Notes: generated by a model not told the origin, from the letters alone. A DNA stretch of 64,000 nt from Streptomyces sp. NBC_01262 (GCF_036226365.1 NZ_CP108462.1:4524501-4588500), one strand, 5' to 3'. Shown: positions 49,284 through 58,515, counted from the first letter of the stretch. Program-made: numbers and translations.

Positions 49284-51710
49284 CTACAAGGCGGGAAAGG
49301 CGCCGATCCGGTCGCGATCGCTCACGACCCGGTCGGTGATGTCGAAGGGGTGGCCGTAGCCGAGATATCCGGCGGCGAGCACGCCGCTGCCGGTCACCAT
49401 CGGCGCGTACGACGGGCCGTGGCCGATCTCGGTGTCGATGCCGAGACGGGCCTGGCCGATCACGAACAGCTCGTAGTAACGGCGGAGTTCGAACCCGGTG
49501 TGGGCCGGCTTCGCGGCCGCCACGATGCGGGTCACCATGGCCGCGTCGTCGGCCGACAGCCCGACGGGCACGAGTACGTCGAACCGGTGGGCGGACCGGC
49601 GGACCCGGGTGCGCGGGTCAGGGTCGGCGGCGGCGTCCACCGAGCCGGGCGGCGCTCCGTACGCCACGCCGCCGGCGTCACGCGTCAGGAACCGCTCCAC
49701 CACCCGGATGCCCGACGCGGATCCCGCACCGACCGTCCCGACCGGGTCGAAGACATGCTCGTCCACGACCGGATCGAGGAACACCCGCAGCGTCGCGACG
49801 AGACCCGGGACGGTGCCACGGCGGCGGTAGAACCTGTCGACGTGCCGGATCAGGAAGCGCCGCCTTTCGGTGTCCCAGAGCGGGTCGAGGGCGAGTCCGA
49901 ACCAGGCCGCCAGCCACGGCAGGTCGGCGGTGGGCGCGGTGCGCGCGTCGAGGAGCAGGTGGGAGTGCTCGATCTTCTCCTCGATCGCGGTGTAGAGGCC
50001 CTCGGCGTTGGCGAGGAACCTCTCCAGGAAACGGTCCTGTCCCTGGTTCTGCGCGTAGACCGAGGGCAGATAGTGCTCGGGGTAGGAGAACCGGGGGTAC
50101 CAGGCGCGCAGCGAGCGGAGCAGGGGCGAGGAGCGGCCGCCGCCGGTGAGGGTGACCTCCACCTGGAGGTACCGGCCGGTCACCCCCTGGAACAGCAGCT
50201 CCCAGGTGCCGGTGCCGTCGGGCAGCGTGCCGTCGGCCTGCCGCCGGTCGGCCCAGACGTCGAGCCACGGCAGCTCCGGGCCGCCGGACCGCAGGTACGG
50301 CGCCGGCTGGGCGAGCCATGGCTGCAGCGGCAGCAGGGCGGGGTCGTCGCCGCCACGGGCCCGGATCGTCACGGCGGTGCCGGTCGGCACCTGGGCGTCC
50401 AGGAAGAGCCGGTGCCATACGCACCCGGGGAGTTGGCTGTCGAATGTCTCGCCCGGGATCGCCCCGGCGGGGTCAGCGGTGCCGGCCGGTGTCACGAGGG
50501 TCGCCGTCGAGGCGAACCGGCACTCGTTGAACACCTCCAGGGAGATCCAGCGTTCGCCGAAGTCGTACCAGGCGCCCGCGCCGGAGCGGACCAGCGCCCG
50601 CCCGGCCCAGCGGCGCATCGGCAGGAAGTCGTCGTGCGCCCGCACCTCGCCGGTGCCGGGATCGAGGGTGAAGGCGATCACCTGCTTGCCCTCGGCGTCG
50701 CCCACGTAGAGCACAGGTGGCGGCAGCGGTCCCGTCGCGGGCGGCCCCGCCGGGTAACAGAAGTCGTGACCGAGCAGCGAGTACAGCGTCGGGGTGTTCG
50801 TCGGGTCGCGGGGGTCGATGACCTCGACGACATCGCGCAGCGGTGTCGTCCACCGCAGTTGACCGCGGTCGAAGCGGTACAGCGTGGAGTAGCCGCGCCC
50901 GGGGTCGGCGTCCATGACCAGCACGCTGTCGTCGGGTCCGGAGCCGGTTCCGGGTCCTGGTTCGATGCTGACGGGATGGATCGGGGCCCCGGCGGCGTCG
51001 AGCAGCGGCCACGGCGTGGGGGCGCCCTGCTGTCCGCAGAGCCGCAGGTGTTCGTCGAGCCGCCAGTAGCAGGAGTGCTCGGAGTCGAGCACCAGGGCGC
51101 CGCCGTCGGCGGTGTCGGCGAGGTCCCACGGGTTGAACGGGACGCCGCCGGGCCACCGCATCCGCAGCGGCGCACCGCCGCCGCGCAGGTCGAAGACGAG
51201 CAGCCCGGCCTCGCAGGGCTCGTCCTGGGACCGGTAGCCGACGAGCAGGTACTGGTGGGTGGTGACCGCCAGCCCCTGGAGCAGGATCCTCACCGGCGGG
51301 CACGTACCGGCGTGGGTGAACGCGCCGGCGTCGGCGGTCAGGCAGGCGCAGCTGCTCGCCAGGTCGTCGACGGACCACCATGTGCCGGCGGCGTGTGCCG
51401 AGGCGGCGCGCCCGCGGATGGTGCGCCGGTCGGAGTCGATCCAGTACCAGTCGCCGTTGCCGTCCCGGCCGGCGCCCCTCCGCGTGCCGGGGTCGATCGG
51501 CGTGGTGCGGCCCGCCCGGCGGAACAGCGGTGTGTCGCGGCGCAGCCGCAGCACCCCGAGGTCCGCGTCGTACTCCCAGGCGGTACTGGTCGTCGAGGGT
51601 GCGGAGTCCGCCCACGCCTGCGACAGCGCGAGCCCGGAGGCCGTGTCGATGCAGCGGCCCCAGTCGTCAATGCCGTTGACGACGTGGTACTGGGAACCCT
51701 GGACGTCCAT
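49284..51710 (-). CDS. Phage tail protein I-like baseplate component with large N-terminal domain
   Basis: In this 808-residue protein residues of about 555-650 match the P2 tail-protein-I family: YLPSVYAQNQGQDRFLERFL, then LPWLAAWFGLALDPLWDTER and IRHVDRFYRRRGTVPGLVAT. The preceding 500 residues are beta-rich with repeated Trp/Gly-Asp segments (RFDRGQLRWTTPLRDVVEVI; YVGDAEGKQVIAFTLDPGTG) that look like propeller blades. Afp12-type proteins join the baseplate wedge; the N-terminal extension may carry a receptor-binding or scaffold role. The ATG at 51710 follows a 67-bp gap after the baseplate-J-like gene. Confidence 0.78.
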   Translation of the reverse strand: MDVQGSQYHVVNGIDDWGRCIDTASGLALSQAWADSAPSTTSTAWEYDADLGVLRLRRDTPLFRRAGRTTPIDPGTRRGAGRDGNGDWYWIDSDRRTIRGRAASAHAAGTWWSVDDLASSCACLTADAGAFTHAGTCPPVRILLQGLAVTTHQYLLVGYRSQDEPCEAGLLVFDLRGGGAPLRMRWPGGVPFNPWDLADTADGGALVLDSEHSCYWRLDEHLRLCGQQGAPTPWPLLDAAGAPIHPVSIEPGPGTGSGPDDSVLVMDADPGRGYSTLYRFDRGQLRWTTPLRDVVEVIDPRDPTNTPTLYSLLGHDFCYPAGPPATGPLPPPVLYVGDAEGKQVIAFTLDPGTGEVRAHDDFLPMRRWAGRALVRSGAGAWYDFGERWISLEVFNECRFASTATLVTPAGTADPAGAIPGETFDSQLPGCVWHRLFLDAQVPTGTAVTIRARGGDDPALLPLQPWLAQPAPYLRSGGPELPWLDVWADRRQADGTLPDGTGTWELLFQGVTGRYLQVEVTLTGGGRSSPLLRSLRAWYPRFSYPEHYLPSVYAQNQGQDRFLERFLANAEGLYTAIEEKIEHSHLLLDARTAPTADLPWLAAWFGLALDPLWDTERRRFLIRHVDRFYRRRGTVPGLVATLRVFLDPVVDEHVFDPVGTVGAGSASGIRVVERFLTRDAGGVAYGAPPGSVDAAADPDPRTRVRRSAHRFDVLVPVGLSADDAAMVTRIVAAAKPAHTGFELRRYYELFVIGQARLGIDTEIGHGPSYAPMVTGSGVLAAGYLGYGHPFDITDRVVSDRDRIGAFPAL

Positions 51711-51777
51711 GACACTCCTGTCCTGTTCACGGTCTTTCGGGCGGGCGTACGGCGGGGTTTCGCGGTCCGGGGACGGT

Positions 51778-54162
51778 TCAGCAGGTGTCGGGCACGACCG
51801 GCACGGGCACCTGGGTCGGTGGCGCCGGCTGGCTGCCCCCGGTCAGGCCGGCCGGGTCCGGCGCGGGCCCGGAGGCCACCGTCACCGTCGCGGCGGGCAG
51901 TCGCAGTCCGCTGATCGGCACCGAGTCGACCGGCGAGACCACGGATCCGTTGGCGTCGGTCATGGCGATCAGGACAGAGTCGACGTACCGCACCCCCGCG
52001 ACGCGGGTGGCGACCGCCTCGATGTCCTGCGGCCGTACGTCGACGCCCAGGGGCCAGCCGGTCCCGGAGGCCGCCGGCGCGATCAGGCCGTCGTCGGCGG
52101 CGGTCGGCGGCAGCCCGCCGGTCAGCGGGGAGAGAAAGGCCTGAACGGCCTTGGCGACGGCCTGTTCGACGATCGACGGGACCTGGCCGGGGAGCGTGGC
52201 GATTCCGACGGAGACCCAGATCGGCTGGTACTCCGGTCCGCGTACGTGCAGTTCGGTGGTGACCAGCCGGCGTGGATCCAGCCATCCGCACACCGCGCCC
52301 AGGAACTGCCGGTCGGGCTGCGGGGTCTGCGGCCGCAGCGGGTCCGAGCGGGGGATGACGAGTACGGTCACCATCCCCGCCCAGTTCTGCGGCTCGCCGG
52401 GGTGGTCGGGGTTGAACAGCGGCAGCACCTCGACCCGGCCGAGGTCGACGCCCGGTGTCCGCCGGGTGAGGTCCCGGAAGTCGTCGGCGGTGACGAGCCG
52501 GTCGCGGTGGCGAAGCCAGCGGGTCACCGCGCTCTCGCCGTCGGCGGTGGACTCCCCGTCGCCCGCGCCCCAGGTCGGCACCGGGTTGGTGACGGCGAAG
52601 CCGCCGGGCAGTACGACGCTCCGGCTGATCCCGCCGATCGCCACCTGGCCCTGGAGCCCGCCGCCCGAAGAGTACGAGGCGCGGATCGCGGCCCCGCGCG
52701 GCGGGCGCAGCCCGGCCAGGCCGTTGCCGAAGGTGAGGAGGCCGGTGGCGCGTTCCAGGGTGAAGACGGCGTCGGCGGGGCCCGCCGCGTAGATGTCGTC
52801 GATCTCGGACCAGGTGTGCCAGGTGCCGTCGATGTCCTGTACCTCGACGGTGAGAGCGTGCGGCGCGCCGTCTCCGAGGACCGGGGTCCTGGCCAGCGTG
52901 AAGGTCTGGAACGGCGTGCCCTTGCCGATGCCGACGCTCTCGGACGGGACCGTCACGGACTGCACCGCCCGGGTGGCGTTGACGCCCGCCCAGGTGATGC
53001 GGCCGGTCGGCGCGTCGCTCGCGGCGGACAGCGAGGCCAGTGTCGTGTGCGAGCCGTTGTCCGCGGCGGAGTCCCCGCCCGTGCAGCCGCAGTCGCAACC
53101 GCTGCCGGTGCCGCTTCCGGTGCCCGTGCCGGCTGTCGTGGGCTGGTAGCGCAGCCGGATCCAGCTCACCAGGCGGGCCGCCACCGCGGCGTCGTCGATC
53201 CGTGGCGGGAAGTCGCCGGTGCCCTCCTCCTCGGGGTCGAAGGCCCACAGCAGCAGCTGTTCGTACGGTGGCAGCGTCACCTGCACCAGGCCGGGGCGGT
53301 CGAGCACGGCCTCGGCGTAGGTCACCGGCAGCCGGGTGTAGCGGGCCGGTCCGACGCCGATGCCGGGGCCCGACAGACCGGATGTGTCGGGTTCGGGCGC
53401 GGCGATCTCGAACACCAGCCCGGGATCGACGGCCGGGGTGTCGGTGTTCTGCGGGGGAAGGACCTGACCGGGCGTACGGGTCGCCGGGTAGACGCCGATC
53501 GACAGGCTCTGGCCGGCGATCGCCCGGCGTACGGCGTCCAGGTCGGCGTTCTTCGGTGCGAGCAGCGCGACCCACAGCGAGCGGTCGATGGTGCCGTTGA
53601 CCTGGTCGGCCAGATCGACGACCGGGTCGGGCCTGCCGGTGGCCGGCGGGTCGAGCGACACCGGCTTGTAGAAGGTGAGGATGTCGGTGTCGGACTCCAG
53701 GAACGTCTGGTACAGCAGCTTGTAGCGGTTCTGGGTGGCGAGGTCGAGGGCGGTCTGCGGCTGCTTGTAGTACACCGCCGAGCTGACCGGGAGCACGGCC
53801 ATCGGGACGCCCGTGGTGAAGGGCACCTGCCCGGCCCGGACCTCGGTGCCGGCCGGCACCGCCAACGGCGGTGCGAGCGGCCCCTTGTCGTTGCTGATCG
53901 TGATGAGGCCGGTGCCGGGGCTGGGCGGCTGGAGGGCGATCCCCAGCATGGTGAGGAACTTGAGCCGATTGGCCTCGGGGATCCGGTTGCTGCGGTAGAG
54001 CAGGTTCTCGGTGAGGAACGCGAACAGTTCGAGGATGGTGACGCCGGGGTCGCTCTCGTTGAGATTGGTCCATTCCGGTGTGTGCACCGGTACGCGGGCC
54101 AGCGTCTCCCGGACGAGCTGGTCGAAGGAACGGTCATCGAGGACCGGGATCTGGATCGTCAC
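51778..54162 (-). CDS. Baseplate J-like protein (Afp11-type)
   Basis: A GTG at 54162 (VTIQIPVLDDRSFDQLVRET) overlaps the gp25-like stop (GTGA) and gives 794 residues. NESDPGVTILELFAFLTENL and RSNRIPEANRLKFLTMLGI mark the baseplate-assembly family. The C-terminal half has the usual wedge domain (RYVDSVLIAMTDANGSVV). An unusual Cys/Gly insert, GSGCDCGCTGG, lies near residue 355 and might bind a metal. With the gp25 and tail-I proteins it should form the baseplate wedges. Confidence 0.85.
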   Translation of the reverse strand: MTIQIPVLDDRSFDQLVRETLARVPVHTPEWTNLNESDPGVTILELFAFLTENLLYRSNRIPEANRLKFLTMLGIALQPPSPGTGLITISNDKGPLAPPLAVPAGTEVRAGQVPFTTGVPMAVLPVSSAVYYKQPQTALDLATQNRYKLLYQTFLESDTDILTFYKPVSLDPPATGRPDPVVDLADQVNGTIDRSLWVALLAPKNADLDAVRRAIAGQSLSIGVYPATRTPGQVLPPQNTDTPAVDPGLVFEIAAPEPDTSGLSGPGIGVGPARYTRLPVTYAEAVLDRPGLVQVTLPPYEQLLLWAFDPEEEGTGDFPPRIDDAAVAARLVSWIRLRYQPTTAGTGTGSGTGSGCDCGCTGGDSAADNGSHTTLASLSAASDAPTGRITWAGVNATRAVQSVTVPSESVGIGKGTPFQTFTLARTPVLGDGAPHALTVEVQDIDGTWHTWSEIDDIYAAGPADAVFTLERATGLLTFGNGLAGLRPPRGAAIRASYSSGGGLQGQVAIGGISRSVVLPGGFAVTNPVPTWGAGDGESTADGESAVTRWLRHRDRLVTADDFRDLTRRTPGVDLGRVEVLPLFNPDHPGEPQNWAGMVTVLVIPRSDPLRPQTPQPDRQFLGAVCGWLDPRRLVTTELHVRGPEYQPIWVSVGIATLPGQVPSIVEQAVAKAVQAFLSPLTGGLPPTAADDGLIAPAASGTGWPLGVDVRPQDIEAVATRVAGVRYVDSVLIAMTDANGSVVSPVDSVPISGLRLPAATVTVASGPAPDPAGLTGGSQPAPPTQVPVPVVPDTC

Positions 54163-54566
54163 GACTGGACCTGGCCTTCCGCGCTGAGGGTCATCTGCAG
54201 CCGCTCGCGGGTGCTGGTAGCGATCAGGGTGTAGGTGATGGTGAGGTCGACGTCGCGCGGGTCGCCGGCGTTGACCTCGGCGGCGACGTCGTCCAGCCGG
54301 ATGCGCGGCTCCCACCGGGTCAGGGCGCGCTGGACGTCCTCGATGATCAGCCGGAGCGTGGTCACCGTGTTCGGCTCGAACAGGTACCGGTCGAGCCCGC
54401 ATCCGAAGCCGGGGCGCTCGACGCGTTCCCCGGGGCTCGTACGGAGGATCGTGCAGATGCACTCGCGTACGTTGATCTCACCCGCGGACCGGACGATGCC
54501 GCCGTCGGGACCGACCCGGGGCGGGAACGAGATCCCCTGTCCGTAGAGCTCTGCCGGCGATGTCAT
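54159..54566 (-). CDS. gp25/gpW-like baseplate protein (Afp9-type)
   Basis: The 135-residue protein has AGEINVRECICTILRTSPGE and RVERPGFGCGLDRYLFEPN, the core motif of gpW/gp25 proteins (a fold that includes an EPR-type motif). It ends with a beta strand pair (DVDLTITYTLIATSTRERL). It connects the baseplate to the sheath. ATG at 54566 overlaps the preceding stop (ATGA), and its own stop overlaps the next start. Length and position match Afp9. Confidence 0.88.
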   Translation of the reverse strand: MTSPAELYGQGISFPPRVGPDGGIVRSAGEINVRECICTILRTSPGERVERPGFGCGLDRYLFEPNTVTTLRLIIEDVQRALTRWEPRIRLDDVAAEVNAGDPRDVDLTITYTLIATSTRERLQMTLSAEGQVQS

Positions 54567-55300
54567 GGTGTCGGTCCCTTCGGAGTCGGAGCGTCGTCGG
54601 CGATCCCGCTCGCGAATCTGAACGGGTGGGTCCGCACGCTCAGTACCGGCGGGCAGGGGTCGCGGGTGAGGACGGTGCGGATGACGTGGGGCGGGCTGTC
54701 GTCCTTGGTCTGGTTGCCGCCCAGCACCGGGATGTACCCGTAGAGGACGGTGCGGGCCGAGCGCTGCCCGGCGGCCATGCCGAGGGTGGCCGCCGTGGTC
54801 CCCGCTGCCGCGAAAGCCGCGACCGGCACGGGGTGCAGCGGCAGTTCCCGCTCCCCGGGCACCGGGGCGCCGGCCGTGGCGGGCTGCCAGGTCCCGGCGG
54901 TCGGACCGGGCACGAAGGCGCTCTCGGTTCCGTTGCCCTCGATCCGGCGCAGCACGAAGAACGCCCGCTCGTCCAGAGCGCGTTGAACGGTGTGGTCGGG
55001 GATCCCCGGCCGGTGGCAGACGAGCGTCGCCGCCACGAGGTAGTACCGACGGCTCGTCGCCATGAAGAACCGGAAGGCCCCGTCCTGCGCGGATCTCTCC
55101 GGCAGCGTGCCGGACAGGTCGGCAGGAGAGCGTCCGTCGGTCCCGCCCACGGTCGCCAGGAAGTCGTCGAGGAACGAGTGGGTCCGAGACTCGGCGATCC
55201 ACGGGCGCAGGAACGCGTCGCTCGCGGTGCCGACGGTGCCCGCCGTCCACAGGGGGGCCGGCGCGAGCCATCGCAGGGCCTCCCTCGCGACGGCGCTCAC
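54563..55300 (-). CDS. Unrecognised eCIS protein between spike and gp25 genes, 245 residues
   Basis: A GTG at 55300 (VSAVAREALRWLAPAPLWTA) overlaps the spike gene stop (GTGA). The protein has a helical N-terminal half (IAESRTHSFLDDFLATVGG) and a strand-rich, Pro/Ala-rich second half (AFFVLRRIEGNGTESAFVPG; GYIPVLGGNQTKDD). It stands where a PAAR tip gene is found in many eCIS loci, but I see no PAAR motif. It could be a tip adaptor or a cargo. Function unknown. Confidence 0.7.
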   Translation of the reverse strand: MSAVAREALRWLAPAPLWTAGTVGTASDAFLRPWIAESRTHSFLDDFLATVGGTDGRSPADLSGTLPERSAQDGAFRFFMATSRRYYLVAATLVCHRPGIPDHTVQRALDERAFFVLRRIEGNGTESAFVPGPTAGTWQPATAGAPVPGERELPLHPVPVAAFAAAGTTAATLGMAAGQRSARTVLYGYIPVLGGNQTKDDSPPHVIRTVLTRDPCPPVLSVRTHPFRFASGIADDAPTPKGPTP

Positions 55301-55983
55301 GTGAAGTTCCCGGCGCCGGGGGTGTAGGCCGTGGCCACCACCGAGTTGATGATCGCCGTGTCGCACTGGATCGCTCCGGAGCTGGCCCACATGGCCGCGC
55401 TGACCTTGGCCGAGCCCGCGTCGATCTGGAGGGCCTGGGCGCTGATGGAGAGCTTGCTCGCGGCGGTGAGAGTGACGCCCGCGGGCGCCATCTCCAGCGA
55501 GTTGCCGTTGGCGTCGGCGATCCGGATGGTGCTGCCGCCGTCCTCCAGGCTCACCTTCTGGCCGCCCGGTGTCTCCAGCGACAGCGTCACGGCGCCGTCG
55601 GTGTCGTCGAGCGCGATCCGGATTCCGGTCCGGGAGACGATCGACTTGAGGTTGTTGGCGGAGTCCATCGACTCCGGCGGATCGTCCTGGCCGTTCCACA
55701 ACGCGCCGACCACATAAGGCCAGTCCGGGTCGCCGCCGCCGAAGCTGATCAGCACCTCGTCACCGATCTCCGGCACGAACCAGGTGCCCCGGCCGGCGCC
55801 GGCCATCGTCGTCGCCAGGCGCGCCCACACGGCGTACTCGTCGCTTCCGGAATCCGGTGACCAGGGCAGCCGCACCTTGACCCGGCCCTGCCGGTCGGGA
55901 TCCTGGTTGTCGCGGACGACGGCCGGATAGACCCCGAAGTACTGTGCGCCCGCCGGAGCGGTGTCGCAGCTTTCCATGGTCAT
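55297..55983 (-). CDS. gpV/VgrG C-terminal-like spike protein
   Basis: The 228-residue protein starts MTMESCDTAPAGAQYFGVYP and has the OB-fold segment DPDRQGRVKVRLPWSPD and FVPEIGDEVLISFGGGDPDW, with YVVGALWNGQDDPP: the gp5/VgrG signature. The C-terminal 100 residues are repetitive beta strands (ALDDTDGAVTLSLETPGG; SLEDGGSTIRIADANGNS) expected to form the trimeric needle. It is separate from the gpD-like part encoded by the preceding gene, whereas Afp8 carries both. ATG overlaps the gpD-like stop. Confidence 0.87.
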   Translation of the reverse strand: MTMESCDTAPAGAQYFGVYPAVVRDNQDPDRQGRVKVRLPWSPDSGSDEYAVWARLATTMAGAGRGTWFVPEIGDEVLISFGGGDPDWPYVVGALWNGQDDPPESMDSANNLKSIVSRTGIRIALDDTDGAVTLSLETPGGQKVSLEDGGSTIRIADANGNSLEMAPAGVTLTAASKLSISAQALQIDAGSAKVSAAMWASSGAIQCDTAIINSVVATAYTPGAGNFT

Positions 55984-57062
55984 CGCACGGCCCCCAGTCC
56001 GGCACGCTCGACGTCGAATTCGGTGCGGTATCCCTGCGCGAGGTCGTACTCGTGGCGGACCCGGCAGACGGTGTAGTCGCCGTCGAAGGCGTCGCCGAGA
56101 CCGGTGAGACCCACTCGTACGCCGACGCGCAGCGCGGGGTTGCCCGCCGTGGTGCCCGTACCGCACACGAAGCGCCGGGCCCGCGCCAGGTAGGCGGCCT
56201 TCGCCAGCGCCCGCGCGTCGTCGGCGGCCAGCGGGGCCGAACGTACGATCCGTTCGCTACGGTCGCCGAACGCGGACGCCAGCAGCGACGATCCGCCGCG
56301 CTGGCCGGGCCCCAGTTCGGCGGCCAGGTCCGAGGAGTCCGCGGTCTCGTGGATGGCGGCCTTGTCCGCGACCGACCAGCCGGTCACCGCGACCTCCGAG
56401 ACCTGGTGCGCCAGGTCCGCGCGGACGGAGAACGACAGCAGGTCGGCGCCGTAGGCGAGCCGGACCGTCGCGGCGTCCCGGTCGGGGCGGCGGCGGACCC
56501 ACAGGGTGGTGCCGTCGAGCCAGACCTCACCGTCGTCGGAGCGGGCCAGGCCGCGCAGGAAGGCCAGGTCGCTCTGGTTGAGCTGGGCGGTGACCTTCCG
56601 GGACGGCCCGTCGAGCTTCACGTCCGAGGTCAGGCCGTGGTCCCCGGCGAGCCGGTCGGCGATGTCCGCCGTGGTGGAGTCCTCGAAGGTACGGGTACGC
56701 CGGGTGAGCCGGAGGTCCTGGAGCCGGTCCTCGGCGAGCACCCGCAGCCGGGCCGGACGGTCGGCGGGGTAGTCGGCCTGGAGGGCGCTGACCTTGCCGG
56801 CGAACACCGGGCGGTCCTCGCCGTCCGCCGCGAAGGACACCGTCAGGGCGGTGCCGAAGTCGATCGGGTCGCCGCTGAGGTACAGGTAGTCGGTCGCCGA
56901 GTTGCGGATGCCCCAGTTGCCGAACGTGGCCTCGCACCAGGCCATGCCGGCGGTCGTCTCCTCGACGGCCAGCGCCATCAGGTCGCTCATGGCACCGGTG
57001 TCGGTCTTCCCGTTCAGGGCGATGACCGGGGTGGACACATACGCCGCGGGTTGTGGGCTCAT
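55980..57062 (-). CDS. gpD-like spike hub protein (VgrG N-terminal-like)
   Basis: The 360-residue protein has the late-control-gene-D pattern: TALTVSFAADGEDRPVFAGK, LRVLAEDRLQDLRLTRRTRT (with the characteristic QDLR), TADIADRLAGDHGLTSDV and LARSDDGEVWLDGTTLWVRR. It forms the hub on which the needle sits. With the next gene product it makes up a complete VgrG in two chains. ATG at 57062 lies only three bases after the stop of the 59-residue gene. Confidence 0.83.
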   Translation of the reverse strand: MSPQPAAYVSTPVIALNGKTDTGAMSDLMALAVEETTAGMAWCEATFGNWGIRNSATDYLYLSGDPIDFGTALTVSFAADGEDRPVFAGKVSALQADYPADRPARLRVLAEDRLQDLRLTRRTRTFEDSTTADIADRLAGDHGLTSDVKLDGPSRKVTAQLNQSDLAFLRGLARSDDGEVWLDGTTLWVRRRPDRDAATVRLAYGADLLSFSVRADLAHQVSEVAVTGWSVADKAAIHETADSSDLAAELGPGQRGGSSLLASAFGDRSERIVRSAPLAADDARALAKAAYLARARRFVCGTGTTAGNPALRVGVRVGLTGLGDAFDGDYTVCRVRHEYDLAQGYRTEFDVERAGLGAVR

Positions 57063-57065
57063 GGC

Positions 57066-57245
57066 TCAGTCCGCCATCAGCCGGTGCTCGCGGGTACGGG
57101 CCTCACGGTGCCAGTGGCGTAACCACTCACCGAGGTCCGGCGCGGGCGAGTGCGGTGAACTCCCGTCTGGGGCACCGGTGTCCGCGTCCGGCTGCGCCGG
57201 GGCGCTGGGCGGGAGGACCTCGAGTTCGTTGATGTCGATGCGCAC
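57066..57245 (-). CDS. Small eCIS protein, 59 residues (DUF5908-like)
   Basis: A GTG at 57245 opens VRIDINELEVLPPSAPAQPD, ending REARTREHRLMAD, with GGAAGGA upstream. An IxINELxV start followed by a flexible part and a basic, helical end is the pattern of short proteins found between the LysM and VgrG genes in many eCIS loci (DUF5908 in others; assignment tentative). It exactly fills the gap between its neighbours, so it is very likely a real gene. Confidence 0.65.
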   Translation of the reverse strand: MRIDINELEVLPPSAPAQPDADTGAPDGSSPHSPAPDLGEWLRHWHREARTREHRLMAD

Positions 57246-57265
57246 GCGTGCTCATTCCTTCCCGG

Positions 57266-57982
57266 TCAGGTGATGCGGACGCTGGTGTCGAGGACGGTTC
57301 CCGGTGGCAGCAGCCTCGGGTTGTCGATGCCGTTCGCGGCGGCGATGGTCTTCCACGAGACCCCGGCGCCGGCCCGTGCCGCGATCGACTGCACGCTGTC
57401 CCCGGACTGGCTCAGCGTCAGCGGCGTCGTCCCGACCGGGGTGCCGGTCGAGGCCCCGACGGCTCCGGTGGCGCCGAAGCCGACCGGCGCGGTGACGGGC
57501 GGGCGGGCGGTGTCGGGGTTGGGCTGCTTCACATCGGACAGCGTCAACTGCACGGTGGCCCGCAGCGGTATGCCGGTCTCCGAGAAGAAGTCGATGGTCT
57601 GGGTGAGGCTCTGCACAACGCCGTAGAAGATGAACGAACCCCACTGGAACCGCGCCACCCGCCGGGCGGGCTTGGCCGGGACCGAGGTGTTCGGCAGGGT
57701 CAACTGCACGATCTGCTCGGTCCTGTCCTGGACCGAAGTACCGGTCTGCGAGGTGTCAAAGGTGAGTTCGACGGCCAGCGTCGTCGACTGGCCGGTCTGC
57801 TGAGCGGCGAACTTGCTCCAGGCGCCGGTCTTGGTGACCGTGTTGGCGCCGGTGACGCCGGTCGGGGTGTACGACAGCCGCAGGCTCTTCGGGTCGAAGT
57901 CGACGGTGAGGCTGACGCCTCCGTCGACCTTCGCGCCCACGCCCTCTCCGGGTTTCCATTCGGTGATGGTCGCCGTGCCCAT
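57266..57982 (-). CDS. LysM-containing tube-linker protein (Afp7-type)
   Basis: The 238-residue protein has an N-terminal CIS-tube-type domain (LTVDFDPKSLRLSYTPTG; LAVELTFDTSQTG) and a C-terminal LysM of about 50 residues (GDSVQSIAARAGAGVSWKTI, then AAANGIDNPRLLPPGTVL). Afp7-like proteins link tube and baseplate hub. The ATG overlaps the tube gene stop by one base (TGATG). Confidence 0.87.
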   Translation of the reverse strand: MGTATITEWKPGEGVGAKVDGGVSLTVDFDPKSLRLSYTPTGVTGANTVTKTGAWSKFAAQQTGQSTTLAVELTFDTSQTGTSVQDRTEQIVQLTLPNTSVPAKPARRVARFQWGSFIFYGVVQSLTQTIDFFSETGIPLRATVQLTLSDVKQPNPDTARPPVTAPVGFGATGAVGASTGTPVGTTPLTLSQSGDSVQSIAARAGAGVSWKTIAAANGIDNPRLLPPGTVLDTSVRIT

Positions 57983-58515
57983 CAGGCCGCTCCCCCGCCG
58001 AGTGAGATCGCCGCCGGGACACCGGGGGTGGTGCTGGGCTCGGGCTCGCCCGGTGCCGTGATGTCGAGGCGCTCGTAGACGAGGCCGAGTTCCTCGACCG
58101 CGATCAGCCCCTCGCGGGCGTTGAGCGCCGGTGCGCGCATCTTGACCGGCAGGCAGCCGGTCAGCGTGAACCGCAGCGCCGGGGTGCCGTCGGCCGCCCG
58201 CATGGTGATGTGACCGTTGGCCGTGAGGACCGAACCGGGCCGGGTTCCTCGCGCGAACCATCTCCAGAGCTGCAGATTCCCCGTCATTCCGCGCTTGAGG
58301 GTGAGCTGCCCGTAGGTGACCGGTCCGATGAGGTGGATCTGCCGGTCGTTGACCCCGCCGATTTCGAGGGCCTTGGTCTGCATCGTCATCTCCAGTCCTT
58401 CGCACTCGGCGAAGGCCGCGTCGCACAGCGGGCCGGCGAGGTCGGGGGTCGCCTGGTCCAGGTCCAGGACCACGTCGAACCGGAAGGCGGTGAAGGGTGG
58501 GTCGATGGCGGTCAT
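57982..58515 (-). CDS. Second tube-type protein (Afp5-like)
   Basis: The 177-residue protein shows gp19/Afp tube features: TAFRFDVVLDLDQATPDLAG, ECEGLEMTMQTKALEIGG, TYGQLTLKRGMTGNLQLWRW and TLTGCLPVKMRAPALNAREG. It is longer and more diverged than the tube protein at 60644-61099 and probably forms the baseplate-proximal tube ring. ATG at 58515 lies two bases after the sheath-like gene stop. Confidence 0.85.
   Translation of the reverse strand: MTAIDPPFTAFRFDVVLDLDQATPDLAGPLCDAAFAECEGLEMTMQTKALEIGGVNDRQIHLIGPVTYGQLTLKRGMTGNLQLWRWFARGTRPGSVLTANGHITMRAADGTPALRFTLTGCLPVKMRAPALNAREGLIAVEELGLVYERLDITAPGEPEPSTTPGVPAAISLGGGAA

Noticed and set aside
54159..55271. A 370-residue protein in the baseplate region
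   Set aside because: Only the last 135 residues resemble a family (gp25) and they begin at an ATG overlapping the preceding stop.
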